DNA of 5,628 nt, taken from the NCBI GenBank assembly GCA_946543095.1, contig CAMNLO010000128.1, positions 1 to 5,628 on the forward strand, given 5' to 3'. A program made the position numbers and the translations under genes. This DNA comes from an uncultured bacterium (GTDB lineage Bacteria; Bacillota; Clostridia; Lachnospirales; Lachnospiraceae). The notes under the pieces are model-generated. The model was not told the origin of the DNA. It was given only the letters and a program-made list of their open reading frames with translations, and ran no database searches. Of this stretch, positions 5,004 through 5,628 are shown piece by piece. Each line of letters opens with the position of its first letter. Position 1 is the first letter of the stretch.

Positions 5004-5628
5004 TGAAAAAAGAAAAAACATCAGACAAGCTGGTACGCATCGTTGTCCTCACGATCTTATTCATTTTCATGCTCTTCCCCTTCTACTGGACCTTTGTCAC
5101 GTCCATTAAGCCGGAGGAGGAGCTTTACGGTGCAACGGTGACCTACTGGCCCAAGACCATTACCTTTGAAGCCTACACAAAGCTGTTCACCACCACCGTG
5201 AACTTCATGGCGGCCATGAAAAACAGCTTTATCGTAGCCATCTCCACCACTCTGGTGACCCTTCTGGTGGCCACCATGGCGGCCTACGCCTTCTCCCGCT
5301 ACGATTTTGTCGGGAAGAAGGTTTTAATGAGCGTGTTTTTATGCAATAATATGTTCCCGACGGTGCTGCTTCTGATCCCGCTGTATTCCATCATGCGGCA
5401 GATGAAGCTCTTGTATACGCCCTTTTCTCTGATCCTGGCGTACACCACCTTCACGATCCCCTTCTCCGTGTGGCTGCTCTACGGCTTCTTAAACGACCTG
5501 CCCATGGACCTGGAGGAAGCGGCTTTAGTGGACGGATGCAACAGGGGGAGCGCCTTTATCAAGGTCATCCTGCCCATCTTAAGCCCCTGCATCGTGGCCA
5601 CCGGCGTCTACATCTTCATGCAGAGCTG
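5003..5628 (+). CDS. Sugar ABC transporter permease (MalG/UgpE type), partial
   Basis: This second channel subunit pairs with the upstream permease. Its ATG shares one base with that gene's TGA stop (TGATG), and GGAGG lies 7 bases before it. The window holds 208 codons; by family length about 70 residues are missing at the C-terminus. The N-terminus is a short lysine-rich cytosolic tail, then helix one (about 11-33), ending in the family's typical FPFYWTFVTSIKPEEEL (25-41). Further hydrophobic segments are at about 75-97, 107-130 and 141-163. The ATPase-docking loop is at 172-191 (EAALVDGCNRGSAFIKVILP), with Cys where many relatives have Ala after DG, a tolerated variant. The reading frame is intact up to the window edge. 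Confidence 0.95.
   Translation, partial: MKKEKTSDKLVRIVVLTILFIFMLFPFYWTFVTSIKPEEELYGATVTYWPKTITFEAYTKLFTTTVNFMAAMKNSFIVAISTTLVTLLVATMAAYAFSRYDFVGKKVLMSVFLCNNMFPTVLLLIPLYSIMRQMKLLYTPFSLILAYTTFTIPFSVWLLYGFLNDLPMDLEEAALVDGCNRGSAFIKVILPILSPCIVATGVYIFMQS

Overview
The window looks like chromosomal DNA of a Gram-positive gut-type Clostridia, most likely Lachnospiraceae. The evidence is a lipoprotein signal on the sugar-binding protein, a birA/coaX cofactor operon of clostridial style, and a small protein resembling the DUF6145 family. The assignment rests on protein style and was not checked against a database.

Left half, minus strand: a three-gene unit read right to left, birA (biotin-protein ligase, 2363-1338), a 115-residue uncharacterised protein that overlaps birA by 8 bases (1345-998), and coaX (type III pantothenate kinase, 920-147). 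It is driven by a promoter at 2415-2387. A perfect 18-bp inverted repeat near the left edge (19-55) may end the unit.

Right half, plus strand: a carbohydrate ABC importer made of a lipoprotein solute-binding protein (2629-4023), permease 1 (4131-5003) and permease 2 (5003 to the window edge, cut off). A strong extended -10 promoter (2426-2454) lies back to back with the birA promoter. A hairpin after the binding-protein gene probably lowers transcription into the permeases. No ATPase gene is in view, as is usual for importers served by a shared MsmK/UgpC-type ATPase.

Two features stand out. First, birA carries an in-frame array of seven units with an exact 36-base period: a conserved 15-base core alternating with unrelated 21-base segments. 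It adds about 75 residues just before the KWPND active-site motif. The conservation appears to act on the DNA, because the core always uses the otherwise avoided codon ATA, and the same 12-mer (GTTGACATAACA) recurs alone in the intergenic DNA after the binding-protein gene. Second, the 5' leader of the binding-protein gene contains a 118-bp hairpin-rich segment flanked by exact 10-bp direct repeats (CAGGGAGGTA) that include the ribosome binding site. This looks like a small inserted element with a target duplication, and it also creates a possible 41-codon leader peptide.
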